64,000 nt of DNA from Stieleria maiorica (GTDB lineage: Bacteria; Planctomycetota; Planctomycetia; Pirellulales; Pirellulaceae): NCBI RefSeq assembly GCF_008035925.1, contig NZ_CP036264.1, positions 4,834,402 through 4,898,401 on the forward strand. Reading direction: 5' to 3'. The notes under the pieces are model-generated. The model was not told the origin of the DNA, searched no databases, and saw only the letters and a list, made by a program, of their open reading frames with translations. The position numbers and the translations under genes are program-made. Of this stretch, positions 1 to 9,751 are shown piece after piece (within the stretch, counting starts at the first letter, position 1; the number at the start of each line of letters is the position of its first letter).

Positions 1-1130
1 CCTTTCGCGACCACGCTCTGGAAGCGATCGAACAGGTAGTGGCTGTCGTGCGGCCCCGAGGATGCTTCGGGGTGATGCTGAACGCCAAACGCTTTGGCCT
101 CTCGGTGCCGAACGCCCGCGATCGTGTCGTCGTTCAGGTTTCGGTGTGTGATTTCCAGGCAATCCGGCAGCGACGACTCTTCGACGGCAAAACCGTGGTT
201 CTGGGTCGTGATTTCAACTTTCCCGGTTTGCAAATCCAGCACCGGTTGGTTAGCCCCCCGGTGACCGAACTTCAGCTTGAACGTCTTCGCACCGCAGGCC
301 AGCGAGAGCAATTGGTGTCCGAGACAGATGCCGAACAGCGGCGTCTTGCCGATCAGTTCCGCAATGGTCTTGTGGGCATAATCTAGCGGTTCGGGGTCCC
401 CCGGCCCGTTCGACAGGAACACGCCATCGGGGTTGAGTTTCAGGATGTCGTCGGCACGGGTGTCGCCCGGAACGACGGTGACCTGGTTCCCTCGCGAGGC
501 GAAGTGCCGTGGGATATTCCATTTCATGCCGAAGTCCATGCAGACGATATTGGCCGAACCGTTGGCGGTCGGGTTGGCGCCCCGCGCGATTTCCGTCGCG
601 GTCCATTCATCCAGGCGGCTATCCCATTGCCGCGCTTCGGAGGGCATCACCTCGCGGACCAGGTCTCGGCCAACCAGCCCGGGGCTATTTTTCGCTTTTT
701 CGACCAGCGAGGCGTCGTCCAAGTCGCTCGTTGACAGGATCCCCCGCATCGCACCCATCTCGCGGATGCGTCGCACCAGCGAACGCGTGTCGATTCCTGC
801 CAGGGCGACGATGCCGTGTTGTTCCAGGTAGGCCGACAAGGCTCCTTCGGCGCGATAGTTACTGAAAATTCGGCTCTCTTCGCGAACGATAAAGCCGGCC
901 AGGGAAGGCGTTTCGTGCTCGACGTCGATCGAATTGATGCCGTAGTTTCCGATCTCCGGGTACGTCATCGTCACAATTTGACCGCGATAACTGGGGTCGG
1001 TCAGGATTTCCTGGTAACCGGTCATCGAGGTGTTGAATACGACTTCACCGTAGATTTCGCCTTCGGCGCCGAAGCCTTCTCCGGTGTAAACCGTGCCGTC
1101 TTCGAGTGCGAGTTTCGCGATTCGGGTCAT
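1..1130 (-). CDS. carA: Carbamoyl-phosphate synthase small (glutaminase) subunit, 3' end cut by the window edge
   Basis: The reverse strand from ATG at 1130 reads MTRIAKLALEDGTVYTGEGF and stays open to base 1, giving about 376 codons, so only the last few residues are missing. The product hydrolyses glutamine and passes ammonia to CarB to make carbamoyl phosphate for pyrimidines and arginine. The N-terminal CPSase small-chain domain (residues 1-150) is followed by a class I glutamine amidotransferase domain. The nucleophile Cys lies in FGICLGHQ near residue 268 and the catalytic His-x-Glu lies in GVQHHPEASSGP near residue 355. A GntP-type permease ends 112 bp upstream on the same strand; carB is not visible. 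The identification is firm. Confidence 0.95.
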   Translation of the reverse strand, partial: MTRIAKLALEDGTVYTGEGFGAEGEIYGEVVFNTSMTGYQEILTDPSYRGQIVTMTYPEIGNYGINSIDVEHETPSLAGFIVREESRIFSNYRAEGALSAYLEQHGIVALAGIDTRSLVRRIREMGAMRGILSTSDLDDASLVEKAKNSPGLVGRDLVREVMPSEARQWDSRLDEWTATEIARGANPTANGSANIVCMDFGMKWNIPRHFASRGNQVTVVPGDTRADDILKLNPDGVFLSNGPGDPEPLDYAHKTIAELIGKTPLFGICLGHQLLSLACGAKTFKLKFGHRGANQPVLDLQTGKVEITTQNHGFAVEESSLPDCLEITHRNLNDDTIAGVRHREAKAFGVQHHPEASSGPHDSHYLFDRFQSVVAK

Positions 1131-1242
1131 AAGAATGGTGGTGCGATTGCCGATGCTAGCGGAATGGGGCGGGTGTGGACTAAAAACGTCAACAGGATAT
1201 CGGAAGTCGCCATTTTCGACGAGTGGGCACGCCGCCACCGAA

Positions 1243-2727
1243 TCACCCCACCCCCGGGAACAACCAAGCCATCAGCACGCTAACGACCAGTGCCGAAACC
1301 CCCATCGCGATGCTCATCGGCGAGATCACTTTCAATCCCTCCGCTTCGGTCATCCCGCTCATCCGCGTGATCACCCAAAACGCGCTGTCGGTCATCCACG
1401 AGACCGGTTTGCTGCCCGCCCCGATAGCCATCGCCAAATAGACCGGGTGGAAGGGTAGGTCCTCGGCAAACGCGAACCCCTGCAAGACACCTGCCGAAGT
1501 GATCATGGCGACCGTCGCCGACCCTTGCAGAGTTCGGATGGCCGCGGTCACACCGAACGCCAGCGGCAACAACATCAGTCCGGCATTGGCGTCAACCAGC
1601 GATCCGACCGCGCTGGCGATCCCCGCCTGCCGCAACATCGCGCCGAAGGCCCCACCGGCGGCGGTGATCAGAATAATATTACCCGCTGACGCCAGCGAAC
1701 GACCGACCAGCGTCCTGCGCCGATCCGCATCGATGTACCGCATCAACGCCATCCCGAACGCCAGCCCGATCGCGATCGCAATGTTCTTGTCACCCACCAG
1801 CCGCAACAAGTCCGTCACCCGGTTCGGCCGCACCGCCCCTGATTGGATCAGGTATGCCAACACGCTGCCGATCGTGATCAAAATCACGGGCACCAGGATC
1901 GGCAGCAGCGATTCGGCGAACCCGGGCGACCGCCCGTCGGCCGACGTTTCGGCGGTGGCGCCGTGATCGGCAACGTCCGCCTGCTGGTCGCTGGAGGAGG
2001 TTGAATCATCCGCGTCTGATTCACCGGCGATGGGGCGCAATGGCACTTCGACGCAACGGTTGATCAAACGCGCCGAGGCCAGTGACAACACGCTGCTCAT
2101 CCCACCGACAACCAGCCCGACGCCCAACATCACGCCCACATCAATGTTCAGGATCTCGGCGACCTGAAGCGGCCCGGGCGTCGGCGGGATAAGCGAGTGC
2201 GCGATCGATCCGCCGGCCAGAATCGACAAGATGAACAGCACATAGTCGTTGCCGACGGCGCGGCGCAACGACCGGGCCAACGGCACCATCAGGTAGAACA
2301 CGGTGTCAAAAAAGACCGGGATGCCGATGATGAACGAACTGACCGCCAGGGCTTCGGGTGATCGCCTGGGCCCGACCAGTTTCAACATGCGATCGACGAT
2401 CGTGGCTGCGGCGCCCGATTCGGACAGACACCCGCCGATCACGCTGGCCAGAGCAATTAAAATCCCAATTTTTCCAGCCGTCGAACCGAACGCGTTTGTC
2501 ACGCGCGACGCGGCGCTGCTGTGCGTGAACGTCACAGCGGCTTCGGGGGTCCATCTGTTCTCTGCCACTTCGGCGTCGGCATACTGCTGAAGCATTTCCG
2601 GCCCGGTCAGACCGGCGACCAGCAATCCGGCCAGCAAGAGCGTCAAAAACGCGTGCAATCGGAACACCAGAATGCTGACCAAGACGACGACGACCGCAAG
2701 GGTCACGACCAACCAGATGTTCATCAA
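1243..2727 (-). CDS. GntP-family gluconate/organic acid:H+ symporter
   Basis: This 494-residue polytopic membrane protein begins MMNIWLVVTLAVVV. Family signatures are GKIGILIALASVIGG followed by a ESGAA stretch, GIPVFFDTVFYLMVPLARS, and HSLIPPTPGPLQVAEIL, matching the conserved half-membrane loops of GntP transporters. The family imports gluconate, related sugar acids or hydroxy acids with protons; the substrate cannot be read here. It is longer than the usual ~440-450 residues because of a hydrophilic Asp/Ser/Ala-rich insertion at about residues 232-268, probably a cytoplasmic loop. No sugar-acid kinase or dehydratase is adjacent. carA follows downstream on the same strand, but the two need not be co-transcribed. 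Confidence 0.88.
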   Translation of the reverse strand: MMNIWLVVTLAVVVVLVSILVFRLHAFLTLLLAGLLVAGLTGPEMLQQYADAEVAENRWTPEAAVTFTHSSAASRVTNAFGSTAGKIGILIALASVIGGCLSESGAAATIVDRMLKLVGPRRSPEALAVSSFIIGIPVFFDTVFYLMVPLARSLRRAVGNDYVLFILSILAGGSIAHSLIPPTPGPLQVAEILNIDVGVMLGVGLVVGGMSSVLSLASARLINRCVEVPLRPIAGESDADDSTSSSDQQADVADHGATAETSADGRSPGFAESLLPILVPVILITIGSVLAYLIQSGAVRPNRVTDLLRLVGDKNIAIAIGLAFGMALMRYIDADRRRTLVGRSLASAGNIILITAAGGAFGAMLRQAGIASAVGSLVDANAGLMLLPLAFGVTAAIRTLQGSATVAMITSAGVLQGFAFAEDLPFHPVYLAMAIGAGSKPVSWMTDSAFWVITRMSGMTEAEGLKVISPMSIAMGVSALVVSVLMAWLFPGVG

Positions 2728-2965
2728 CAGCTTTCTATGTGTGCGGATTGCGACAGTCAGAGACCGCGAGGCAAAATTCTACAAATCGTCTGCGTCAATC
2801 CGTCGATCTAGGCGAGTGGACGGATGAAGCCTAAAGTATGCGACTGAGAACCTTAACAAAATTCGTGGCGTCGCGCGGCCGAAGGCAGACTGCGGTATCT
2901 TACCGTGGCAATTTTCTCTCATGCGTCGTCTTCGATTCCTCCCAACGTAGCGGTCAAGCAGTCAC

Positions 2966-3862
2966 GTGTCCGACTCCAACTCCGATTCAAGCAGCGAGCT
3001 GTCGTTTTTCACCAAACACGAATTTGCGATCCGCCGACTCCACTCGCTGACGGGGATCGTGCCGCTGGGACTTTACATGTGCGTTCACTTGACGACGAAC
3101 GCCAGTTTGTTGGGCAGTGTCGAGATCTTTCAGCGCGCCGTGTTCTTGATCCACAGCCCCGGCCCGCTGTTGCCGCTGATCGAATGGGGGGGCATTTTCC
3201 TGCCGCTGATTTTCCACGCCGTGCTGGGCATCTGGATCGCCAAGACCGGGAAAACCAACAGCAGCCAGTACCGGTTCACCAGCAACCGCCGCTACAGCTG
3301 GCAGCGATGGACCGGGTTCATCGGCTTGGTGTATCTGTTCCTGCACGTGATGCACTTGCACGGCGGGGTTCACGCCGAGGGCTGGATGAACGCGATCGAC
3401 AAGATCGGATTCGGTCAATTCAGCCCCTACAACGCAGGCAGCTCGTTAGTGGCGGCGATGAATCTCGGTTACGGCGTCATCTGGCCGGTGATTTACTTGG
3501 TCGGTGTGCTGGCCTTGGTTTATCACTTCATCAACGGAATCTGGACCGCCGGGATCACCTGGGGACTGTGGATTTCCCCCCAAGCTCAGGCACGGGCGAC
3601 CAAGGTTTGTGTGGCGCTGGGCGTCGTTTTGACGGTTGTCTCCCTGGCGGCCTGGGCGGGCGCCGTCTTCCCAGGCGAAGACGATGTTGCGGAGATGCGT
3701 GCGATCGAAGACCGCATGTACGAAGCGGGCGTCGTCGCCGGCACGGTCCCCGAAAACGAGCACAAACGTGACTCCCGCGGGCGGGCGGCGGTCGACTGCG
3801 AAACCGAGGACGCCGAGGGCGGCGAACAAGCATCTCTGGACGACACGAAACCGGCATCCTGA
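2966..3862 (+). CDS. sdhC: Succinate dehydrogenase cytochrome b558 membrane subunit
   Basis: This is a 298-residue membrane protein starting at GTG 2966 (VSDSNSDSSSE), before the first helix segment. It has five hydrophobic segments and conserved histidines in RRLHSLTGIVPLGLY, FHAVLGIW, FLHVMHLHGG and VYHFINGIW, the arrangement of di-heme five-helix cytochrome b subunits as in Bacillus and Wolinella. It anchors SdhAB in the membrane and passes electrons to quinone. The charged tail after residue 235 (rich in Glu, Asp and Arg) is longer than in the Bacillus protein. It is the first gene of sdhCAB; the 238 bp before it should hold the operon promoter, but I see no clear -35/-10 pair there. Confidence 0.92.
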   Translation: MSDSNSDSSSELSFFTKHEFAIRRLHSLTGIVPLGLYMCVHLTTNASLLGSVEIFQRAVFLIHSPGPLLPLIEWGGIFLPLIFHAVLGIWIAKTGKTNSSQYRFTSNRRYSWQRWTGFIGLVYLFLHVMHLHGGVHAEGWMNAIDKIGFGQFSPYNAGSSLVAAMNLGYGVIWPVIYLVGVLALVYHFINGIWTAGITWGLWISPQAQARATKVCVALGVVLTVVSLAAWAGAVFPGEDDVAEMRAIEDRMYEAGVVAGTVPENEHKRDSRGRAAVDCETEDAEGGEQASLDDTKPAS

Positions 3863-3932
3863 CATCGCCGAGCGTCGGCCCCTCGGATCGAGCTCCAATT
3901 CAACACACCCCATTCATTCAATTTCAGTCGCT

Positions 3933-5915
3933 ATGTCAAATCAACGTGTGGTCGTCGTCGGTGGTGGTCTTGCTGGTCTCGCCTCGGCGATGAAATTGGC
4001 AGAACTGGGCGTGAGCGTCGACCTGATCAGCCTGACGCCCGTCAAACGCTCCCATAGCGTTTGCGCTCAAGGCGGCATCAACAGCTGCAACGACCAAACC
4101 CGCCAATTGGGCGACAATGAATGGAAGCACTTCGATGACACGGTCTACGGCGGTGACTTTCTGAATCACCAGCCGCCGGTCAAAGAAATGGCCTACTGGG
4201 CGCCCAAGGTCATCGACCTGATGGACCGGCTGGGTGTCCCCTTCAACCGCACCGGCGAAGGTTTCCTGGACCGACGTCGCTTCGGCGGAACATTGTACAA
4301 GCGAACGGCGTTTGCCGGTGCGACCACCGGTCAGCAATTGCTGTACGCCCTGGACGAACAAGTCCGCCGCCGCGTCGCCGAAGGGCTGATCCGCAAGTTC
4401 GAATTCTGGGACTTTCTGGGACCGATCCAAGACGACAGCGGTCGCTGCCGCGGTGTCGTCGCCCAAGACATGGTGTCGATGGAAATCCGCGCCTTTCCGG
4501 CCGACGCCGCCGTCGTAGCGACCGGCGGTTGCGGTCTGGTGTATGGCCGTAGCACGATGAGTGTGTTCTGTACCGGCAGCGCCGCCAGCCGCTGCTTCCA
4601 AGCCGGTGCGAAGTACGCCAACGGCGAATTCATCCAGGTCCATCCGACCGCAATCCCCGGCAGCGACAAACTGCGATTGATGAGCGAATCGGCGCGTGGC
4701 GAAGGCGGTCGCGTCTGGGTACCGCGCAAGCCGCACGATTCCCGTGCCCCTCGCGACATTCCCGCCAGCGATCGTTACTACTTCCTGGAAGAACGCTACC
4801 CCGAGTACGGCAACCTGGTGCCGCGAGACATCGCCACGCGTGAGATCTTTGACATCTGCGTCAACGATGGCTTGAGCGTCGACACCGAACGCATGTGCGT
4901 CTACTTGGATTTGACTCACATCCCCAAAGCCGAACTGGACCGCAAGCTGGGCGGGATCCTGGAGATCTACGAAAAATTCCAGGGCGTCGATCCACGCGTC
5001 GAACCGATGCGGATCTTCCCGGCCGTTCACTACAGCATGGGCGGCTTGTGGGCCGATTACGCCAAGAGTGCCGACGGAGGCTTGGAGGCCGGCGCCCCGC
5101 GGAACCACATGACCAATCTGGAAGGTCTGTATGCGATCGGCGAATGCGATTACCACTACCACGGTGCCAACCGATTGGGCGCCAACTCGTTACTTTCGTG
5201 CATCTTTACCGGTTTATTCACCGGGCCGTCGATCGTCAACTACATCGACAGCCAACCCGGCGGCCACGCCGACATCGAACCCTCCACGCTCTCGGCGGCC
5301 GTCGCCAAGCAACAGGAACGTCATGACCACTTGCTGACCGGCAACTCCGGCAGCGACGAAAACCCCTACCTGATTCACCAGGAACTCGGAGACATCATGA
5401 CGCGGGCTGCGACCGTCGTTCGCCGCAACGATCAATTGTCCGACGCGATCGAAAAGGTCAACGAACTGCACGAGCGCGCCATGAAAGTCAACCTGTCGGA
5501 CACCGGCAGCTGGTCCAACCAGAACGTGATCTTCGCAAAATCACTCCAAGACATGTTCCCGATCGCCAAGTCTATCTTGGGCGGTGCACTGCGACGCGAC
5601 GAATGCCGCGGTGCCCACTTCAAACCGGACTTCCAAAAGCCCTCGCTGACCGCGGAAGACCCCGCCGAGCGACGAAAGCAAGCCGAAGAGTGGTGCGATG
5701 CGTTCGAAAAGAACAACGAAAAGTATTTGAAGAGCACGATCGCCGACTACGACAACGCCGCGATGCAGCCCCAGTTCAGCTACGAGGATGTCGACACGTC
5801 ACTGCAACCGCCACGCCCCCGACTCTACGGGCTTGTCGGGGCCGATATCATCGAAGAGGTCTGGAAGGAACGGGCCGAAGCGAAAAAGCAAAAACCCGAA
5901 ATGGCATCCTCCTGA
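3933..5915 (+). CDS. sdhA: Succinate dehydrogenase/fumarate reductase flavoprotein subunit
   Basis: The ATG at 3933 (MSNQRVVVVGGGLAGLASA) is chosen because it places the FAD-binding GxGxxG at the N-terminus; the frame is open further upstream but that part overlaps sdhC and lacks homology-like content. The 660-residue product oxidises succinate to fumarate. The His in HSVCAQGGINS (about residue 40) is the expected covalent FAD site. The active-site block HPTAIPG...SARGEGG (about 236-255) and HYSMGGLW (about 365) are intact. The motif style and the order C-A-B match type B succinate:menaquinone reductases. It starts 70 bp after sdhC and is followed 91 bp later by sdhB. Confidence 0.95.
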   Translation: MSNQRVVVVGGGLAGLASAMKLAELGVSVDLISLTPVKRSHSVCAQGGINSCNDQTRQLGDNEWKHFDDTVYGGDFLNHQPPVKEMAYWAPKVIDLMDRLGVPFNRTGEGFLDRRRFGGTLYKRTAFAGATTGQQLLYALDEQVRRRVAEGLIRKFEFWDFLGPIQDDSGRCRGVVAQDMVSMEIRAFPADAAVVATGGCGLVYGRSTMSVFCTGSAASRCFQAGAKYANGEFIQVHPTAIPGSDKLRLMSESARGEGGRVWVPRKPHDSRAPRDIPASDRYYFLEERYPEYGNLVPRDIATREIFDICVNDGLSVDTERMCVYLDLTHIPKAELDRKLGGILEIYEKFQGVDPRVEPMRIFPAVHYSMGGLWADYAKSADGGLEAGAPRNHMTNLEGLYAIGECDYHYHGANRLGANSLLSCIFTGLFTGPSIVNYIDSQPGGHADIEPSTLSAAVAKQQERHDHLLTGNSGSDENPYLIHQELGDIMTRAATVVRRNDQLSDAIEKVNELHERAMKVNLSDTGSWSNQNVIFAKSLQDMFPIAKSILGGALRRDECRGAHFKPDFQKPSLTAEDPAERRKQAEEWCDAFEKNNEKYLKSTIADYDNAAMQPQFSYEDVDTSLQPPRPRLYGLVGADIIEEVWKERAEAKKQKPEMASS

Positions 5916-6006
5916 TCCCCTGCCCGGCATCGCTCACGATTCGGGGCGACCGAAAACACTTCACTCCACGAACATTCAACTTTCGACAACTTTCATAGGT
6001 CAACGC

Positions 6007-6858
6007 ATGATTGCCCTGGATCCCGACGCCAACCGCCCCAAGTTCATCAACGTCCGCGTCAAGCGACAAGATGGCCCTGGAAAAGAACCGTATTGGCAGT
6101 TGTTCAAGATCGACTATGAACCCGAATTGAATGTGATCACGGTCCTGCAACGGATCGCCGCACTGAGCGAAACATCGGACGGCAAGAAGGTCACCCCGGT
6201 CGTCTGGGATTGCGGCTGTCTGGAAGAGGTCTGCGGTGCCTGCACGATGCAAATCAACGGTCGCGTCCGCCAAAGTTGCAGCGCCCTGGTCGACCAGTTG
6301 CTCAAGGACAACGCCGACGAAATCGTGCTCGAGCCGATGAGCAAGTTCCCGGTGCTCCGCGACCTGATGGTCGACCGCAGTCGGTTATTCAAAGCTCTCG
6401 AAAAGGTCAAAGCCTGGGTGCCGGTCGACAGCTATTACAACATGGGCCCCGGCGAACGACAGCTCCGCGCCGCCCAGGAACAGAACTACCCGCTCAGCCA
6501 ATGCATGAGCTGTGGCTGTTGCGTCGATGCCTGTCCGCAATACAACAAGATCGAACTGACGCGGAAGGACGGCGAGACGGACGAGGAGTTTCGTCGGCGC
6601 GAAGAAAAGGCTTGGGACCAGGAATTCGTCGGCCCCCACGCCATTTCGCAAGCCATGCTGTTCAACAATCATCCGACGGGCAAATCGATCGCGGGTGAGC
6701 GACTGGACGCGTTGACCAGCCCCGGCGGAATCCAGGCCTGCGGGAACGCTCAAAACTGTGTCGCCGTCTGCCCCAAGGAAATTCCCTTGACCACCTCCAT
6801 CGCCCGGGCCGGCCGCGCCGCAACGATCCACACCATCAAAAAGTGGTTCGAAAAGTAA
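6007..6858 (+). CDS. sdhB: Succinate dehydrogenase iron-sulfur subunit
   Basis: The start is ATG 6007 (MIALDPDANRPKFINVRVKR), giving 283 residues. Three cluster-binding regions are visible in order: the [2Fe-2S] ferredoxin cysteines in CGCLEEVCGACTM with a distal Cys in RQSC (about 69-95), then CMSCGCCVDACP (about 165-176), then CGNAQNCVAVCPKE (about 244-258). The protein carries electrons from the SdhA flavin to the cytochrome b subunit. It closes the sdhCAB operon; the convergent DUF58 gene ends 204 bp away and the gap contains two palindrome-type repeats. Confidence 0.95.
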   Translation: MIALDPDANRPKFINVRVKRQDGPGKEPYWQLFKIDYEPELNVITVLQRIAALSETSDGKKVTPVVWDCGCLEEVCGACTMQINGRVRQSCSALVDQLLKDNADEIVLEPMSKFPVLRDLMVDRSRLFKALEKVKAWVPVDSYYNMGPGERQLRAAQEQNYPLSQCMSCGCCVDACPQYNKIELTRKDGETDEEFRRREEKAWDQEFVGPHAISQAMLFNNHPTGKSIAGERLDALTSPGGIQACGNAQNCVAVCPKEIPLTTSIARAGRAATIHTIKKWFEK

Positions 6859-6888
6859 TCGCGCGCCCGTGGGATAGGCTTCCAGCCT

Positions 6889-6918
6889 GTCATCATTCTG
6901 CCCCGCATCATTCTGCCA
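6889..6918. repeat. CATCATTCTGCC dispersed repeat, copy 1
   Basis: Just after sdhB the strand reads CATCATTCTGCCCCG followed by CATCATTCTGCCA, a doubled 12-bp word. The same word doublet recurs as two facing arms at 24581-24610 and 24752-24782. It is preceded at 6866-6889 by GTGGGATAGGCTTCCAGCC. It lies between convergent genes, so a role at mRNA 3' ends is possible but not shown. Confidence 0.6.
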
Positions 6919-7022
6919 TCCCTCCCTTGTCACTCCCACCAAAGTGGCAAAGCTGAACACGGGGCAAGAGCCAGGAACCTTCGAGGGGTAAGGGGATGTG
7001 CAACACCGATCGGACAGTGTCT

Positions 7023-7058
7023 TTCACCATCTTCTTACCCCAGAAATCTTCCTACACC
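7023..7058. repeat. Remnant arm of the ~100-bp palindromic repeat
   Basis: TTCACCATCTTCTTACCCC followed by AGAAATCTTCCTACACC matches the right arm of the complete palindromes at 32651-32750, 41045-41146 and 42337-42437. The opposite arm is degraded; only GGGGTAAGGGGATGTGCAAC around 6986-7005 might be its relic. It abuts the stop codon of the DUF58 gene, a location like that of the full copies next to gene ends. Confidence 0.5.
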
Positions 7059-7062
7059 TTCT

Positions 7063-8415
7063 CTACGCCGTCCGCAGATTCACCTCGCGACACAGTCCGC
7101 GAATTGATCGTTCGTCAATCAGATGAAACGTTGGGATGTTGGCGGCGATCAACGGGCCGGCAATCGCGCTGTAATCGTTGATGTCCAGCGTGTTGATGAT
7201 CACCGCGACCGCTTTCCCACGGCGGGCAAACCCGAGTAACGTCGCCAGCGAGTCCGGCGTGGCCTGCTGCAGGATCGCGATCAATGTCGTTTCGTTGCTG
7301 ATTCGTGATTCGGTTTCAACCAGCAACTCGGTCAGCGTCATCCCGTCGCTGCGTTCCAGACGCGCCAGCGTCGTTCTTAATCGTTGCAGATGAACCGCCC
7401 CACGCGCGGCGTCCAAGACGATCGGACGCAGCCGATCGTTGGTGTCCAGCATGGTTGCGGATTGCCTGGCTTGATCGCGGACTCGATGGTCACCGACCCA
7501 GCCATCGGTACGAACGCGATCGGCGGCGTCGCGACCGTTGGTGACAAACCCGAACGGTTGTGATTGATCGTGCAACGAACTGGCGATCGAAAACGCAGCG
7601 GTAATCGACAGGTCGGTCCGAATCGGTTCGTGCTGGGTCGGGTTGGTGGTCGTATGCATGTCCAACACCAGCGTCGCCCCGGCGATCGATGTCGGTTCAT
7701 AGACCTTGCTGTGCAGGATCCCGGTCCGCGCCGTCGCCGACCAATGAACCCGGCGCATCGGGTCGCCCGGTTCCCAGCGTCGGATGCCGCGCAGCCGCGT
7801 CGGGTCTTCCATCACGTTGTCACGCATCCGAATTTCCCCCATCGGGCGACGCGACGCGATTTCATAGTCATCCAGTTCAACGGTCTTCGGCAGCACCGTC
7901 AAATACTGCGGATGGGTGCCGACACGATAGCGACGGTACAACCCCATCAGATCGCCGGTTTCCAGCACGGTGGGGCCGATTTGAAAGTAGCCGCGGCGGT
8001 TGCACTGGATCTTGTACCGAAGCTCGCGCGTCTGACCGGGCCACATCAAAAACACCTGGACGCGATCGCCCTGGATGTCCAACGTCGGCGGTGTGTGAAT
8101 CGTCGCCCAGCGAGGAACTAAATCTTCGACGAGCAGCCAGAACACGGGGATCTTGCTGGTGTTGGTGACCGTCACGGTGATCGGCAGCGATTGACCGATC
8201 TTCATCTCCACATCACCGCCCTCACGGGTCGCGATCGAACAGCGGGTCCAGGTGAGTGCAAGAAAACGGTTGATCAAGATCACGGCCGCGGCAACGATCG
8301 CCGCAAGCACCCACAGCGAAGCGCCAAACACCAGACCGACAAGCAACACCGCGGCCACCGCTGCGATCAGCGAAAACTTGGCGCCAGGCCCCGACGAGGT
8401 TTCATGATCTCCCAT
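7063..8415 (-). CDS. DUF58 domain membrane protein
   Basis: This 450-residue protein starts at ATG 8415 (MGDHETSSGPGAKFSLIAAV) with two adjacent hydrophobic segments (about residues 14-50), then a soluble part. The DUF58 signature is RGIRRWEPGDPMRRVHW followed by SATARTG (about 208-228), and a von Willebrand-A-like fold follows (LVLDMHTTTN). DUF58 proteins usually accompany a MoxR AAA+ ATPase and transglutaminase-like or BatA-type proteins in envelope or assembly systems; none of these is adjacent, so this copy is an orphan and its partner is unknown. It is followed on the same strand by nothing before the sdhB junction. Confidence 0.85.
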   Translation of the reverse strand: MGDHETSSGPGAKFSLIAAVAAVLLVGLVFGASLWVLAAIVAAAVILINRFLALTWTRCSIATREGGDVEMKIGQSLPITVTVTNTSKIPVFWLLVEDLVPRWATIHTPPTLDIQGDRVQVFLMWPGQTRELRYKIQCNRRGYFQIGPTVLETGDLMGLYRRYRVGTHPQYLTVLPKTVELDDYEIASRRPMGEIRMRDNVMEDPTRLRGIRRWEPGDPMRRVHWSATARTGILHSKVYEPTSIAGATLVLDMHTTTNPTQHEPIRTDLSITAAFSIASSLHDQSQPFGFVTNGRDAADRVRTDGWVGDHRVRDQARQSATMLDTNDRLRPIVLDAARGAVHLQRLRTTLARLERSDGMTLTELLVETESRISNETTLIAILQQATPDSLATLLGFARRGKAVAVIINTLDINDYSAIAGPLIAANIPTFHLIDERSIRGLCREVNLRTA

Positions 8416-8563
8416 GACGTAAGTCTAACGGTTCTTGGTTCTTGGTTCGTCGGCAGCCGATCTGATATTTTCTTGTCATCCATCTTCCTGTCTGATTTCT
8501 TCTCTCACTCCATTTTTCTGCCCCTCATTTTTCTATCTCTGCTTTATCCGCCCCCCTCCCGAC

Positions 8564-9751
8564 TCACGCCTGCCCGACCATCCAGTCCACGATGCGTTTC
8601 GCCGCCTTTCCGTCGCCGTAGGGATTGTCGATCACCGTTGCGCCGCGGCTGTCTTTGGGTTTGGCCAGCAGTTCGCTGGCACGCCGGACGATCTGCTGGC
8701 GGTCCGTTCCGACCAGTTCCGCCAACCCGGCATCGACCGCTTCGGGGCGTTCGGTTTTGGTTCGCGTGACCAGCACGGCGCCGCCCAGCGACGGCGCTTC
8801 CTCCTGGACGCCGCCGGAGTCGGTCAGCACCAAGGTGGCGCGATCCATCAGCCAGACGAATTCGGGATAATCGGCCGGCGGGACCAGATGGATATTTTTT
8901 GCTCCGCCGAGCAGCTGATGGACGGGGCCGTGTACGTTGGGGTTCAAGTGCACGGGATAAATGAACTCGGTTTGCGGGTGGGACGCGGCCAATTCGGTCA
9001 GCGCGGCGCAGATTTGTTCCAGCCCGCCGCCAAAATTCTCACGGCGATGCCCGGTGACCAACACGACGCTGTCGGCCAGCGCCATCGGGTACTTTTCCTG
9101 CCACCTTGCATCGTCGGCGCGTTCTTTGGCGACGGTGTGCAGCAGCGCATCGATCACCGTATTGCCGGTGACGCGGATCTGTTGTCGGGCAACGCCCTCG
9201 GCCAGCAGGGCGGATTCGCTGCGGGCGGTCGGGGCGCAGTGCAAGGTCGTGACAATCCCAGTGACTCGGCGGTTAAATTCTTCGGGCCACGGTGCTGCCA
9301 AATCGCCCGTTCTCAGCCCCGCCTCGACGTGCACGACCGGCAAGCGATGGTAGAACGCGACGATCGCCGATGCCATCACGGTGGTGGTGTCGCCCTGGAC
9401 GACGATGCAATCCGGCTGGCACTGATCGATGACGCGGTCGACCGCTTCCAGACAGCGGGCGGTCAGGGCGGTGAGCGTCTGGCCGGGTTGCATCAGCCCC
9501 AGATCAATCTCGGGCGTAATCGAGAAATAGGAGAGGACTTGGGCCAGCATTTCGCGATGCTGGCCGGTACTGCAGACGATCGGCTCCACCTGCTCCGGCC
9601 GAGCCTTGCACTCCATGACCAGTGGGGCCAGCTTGATCGCCTCGGGACGGGTGCCGAACACGATCAGCGGACGCAACGGCCCGCCGCGACGCCGAGGAAT
9701 GATCTGTGACGAATCGGCGAGATGCGTCGACGGGGAGGTTTGAGCAGGCAT
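8564..9751 (-). CDS. wecB: UDP-N-acetylglucosamine 2-epimerase (non-hydrolysing)
   Basis: It interconverts UDP-GlcNAc and UDP-ManNAc, a precursor for surface polysaccharides. Visible motifs are PLIVFGTRPEAIKLAPLV at the N-terminus, VVQGDTTTVMA, VVHVEAGLRTGD, VTGHRRENFGGG, TDSGGVQEEAPSLG and TERPEAVDAG, all of the WecB/MnaA type. I chose ATG 9751 (MPAQTSPSTHLADSS, 395 residues) over the in-frame ATG at 9862, because the extra 37 residues would be low-complexity and the family normally begins close to the GTRPE motif. A glycosyltransferase and flippase region lies 6-15 kb away, a possible consumer of the product. Confidence 0.93.
   Translation of the reverse strand: MPAQTSPSTHLADSSQIIPRRRGGPLRPLIVFGTRPEAIKLAPLVMECKARPEQVEPIVCSTGQHREMLAQVLSYFSITPEIDLGLMQPGQTLTALTARCLEAVDRVIDQCQPDCIVVQGDTTTVMASAIVAFYHRLPVVHVEAGLRTGDLAAPWPEEFNRRVTGIVTTLHCAPTARSESALLAEGVARQQIRVTGNTVIDALLHTVAKERADDARWQEKYPMALADSVVLVTGHRRENFGGGLEQICAALTELAASHPQTEFIYPVHLNPNVHGPVHQLLGGAKNIHLVPPADYPEFVWLMDRATLVLTDSGGVQEEAPSLGGAVLVTRTKTERPEAVDAGLAELVGTDRQQIVRRASELLAKPKDSRGATVIDNPYGDGKAAKRIVDWMVGQA

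Noticed and set aside
3936-5162. Long open frame on the minus strand opposite sdhA
   Set aside because: sdhA has clear motifs through this region; the opposite frame is a product of high GC and codon bias, with no recognisable domain.
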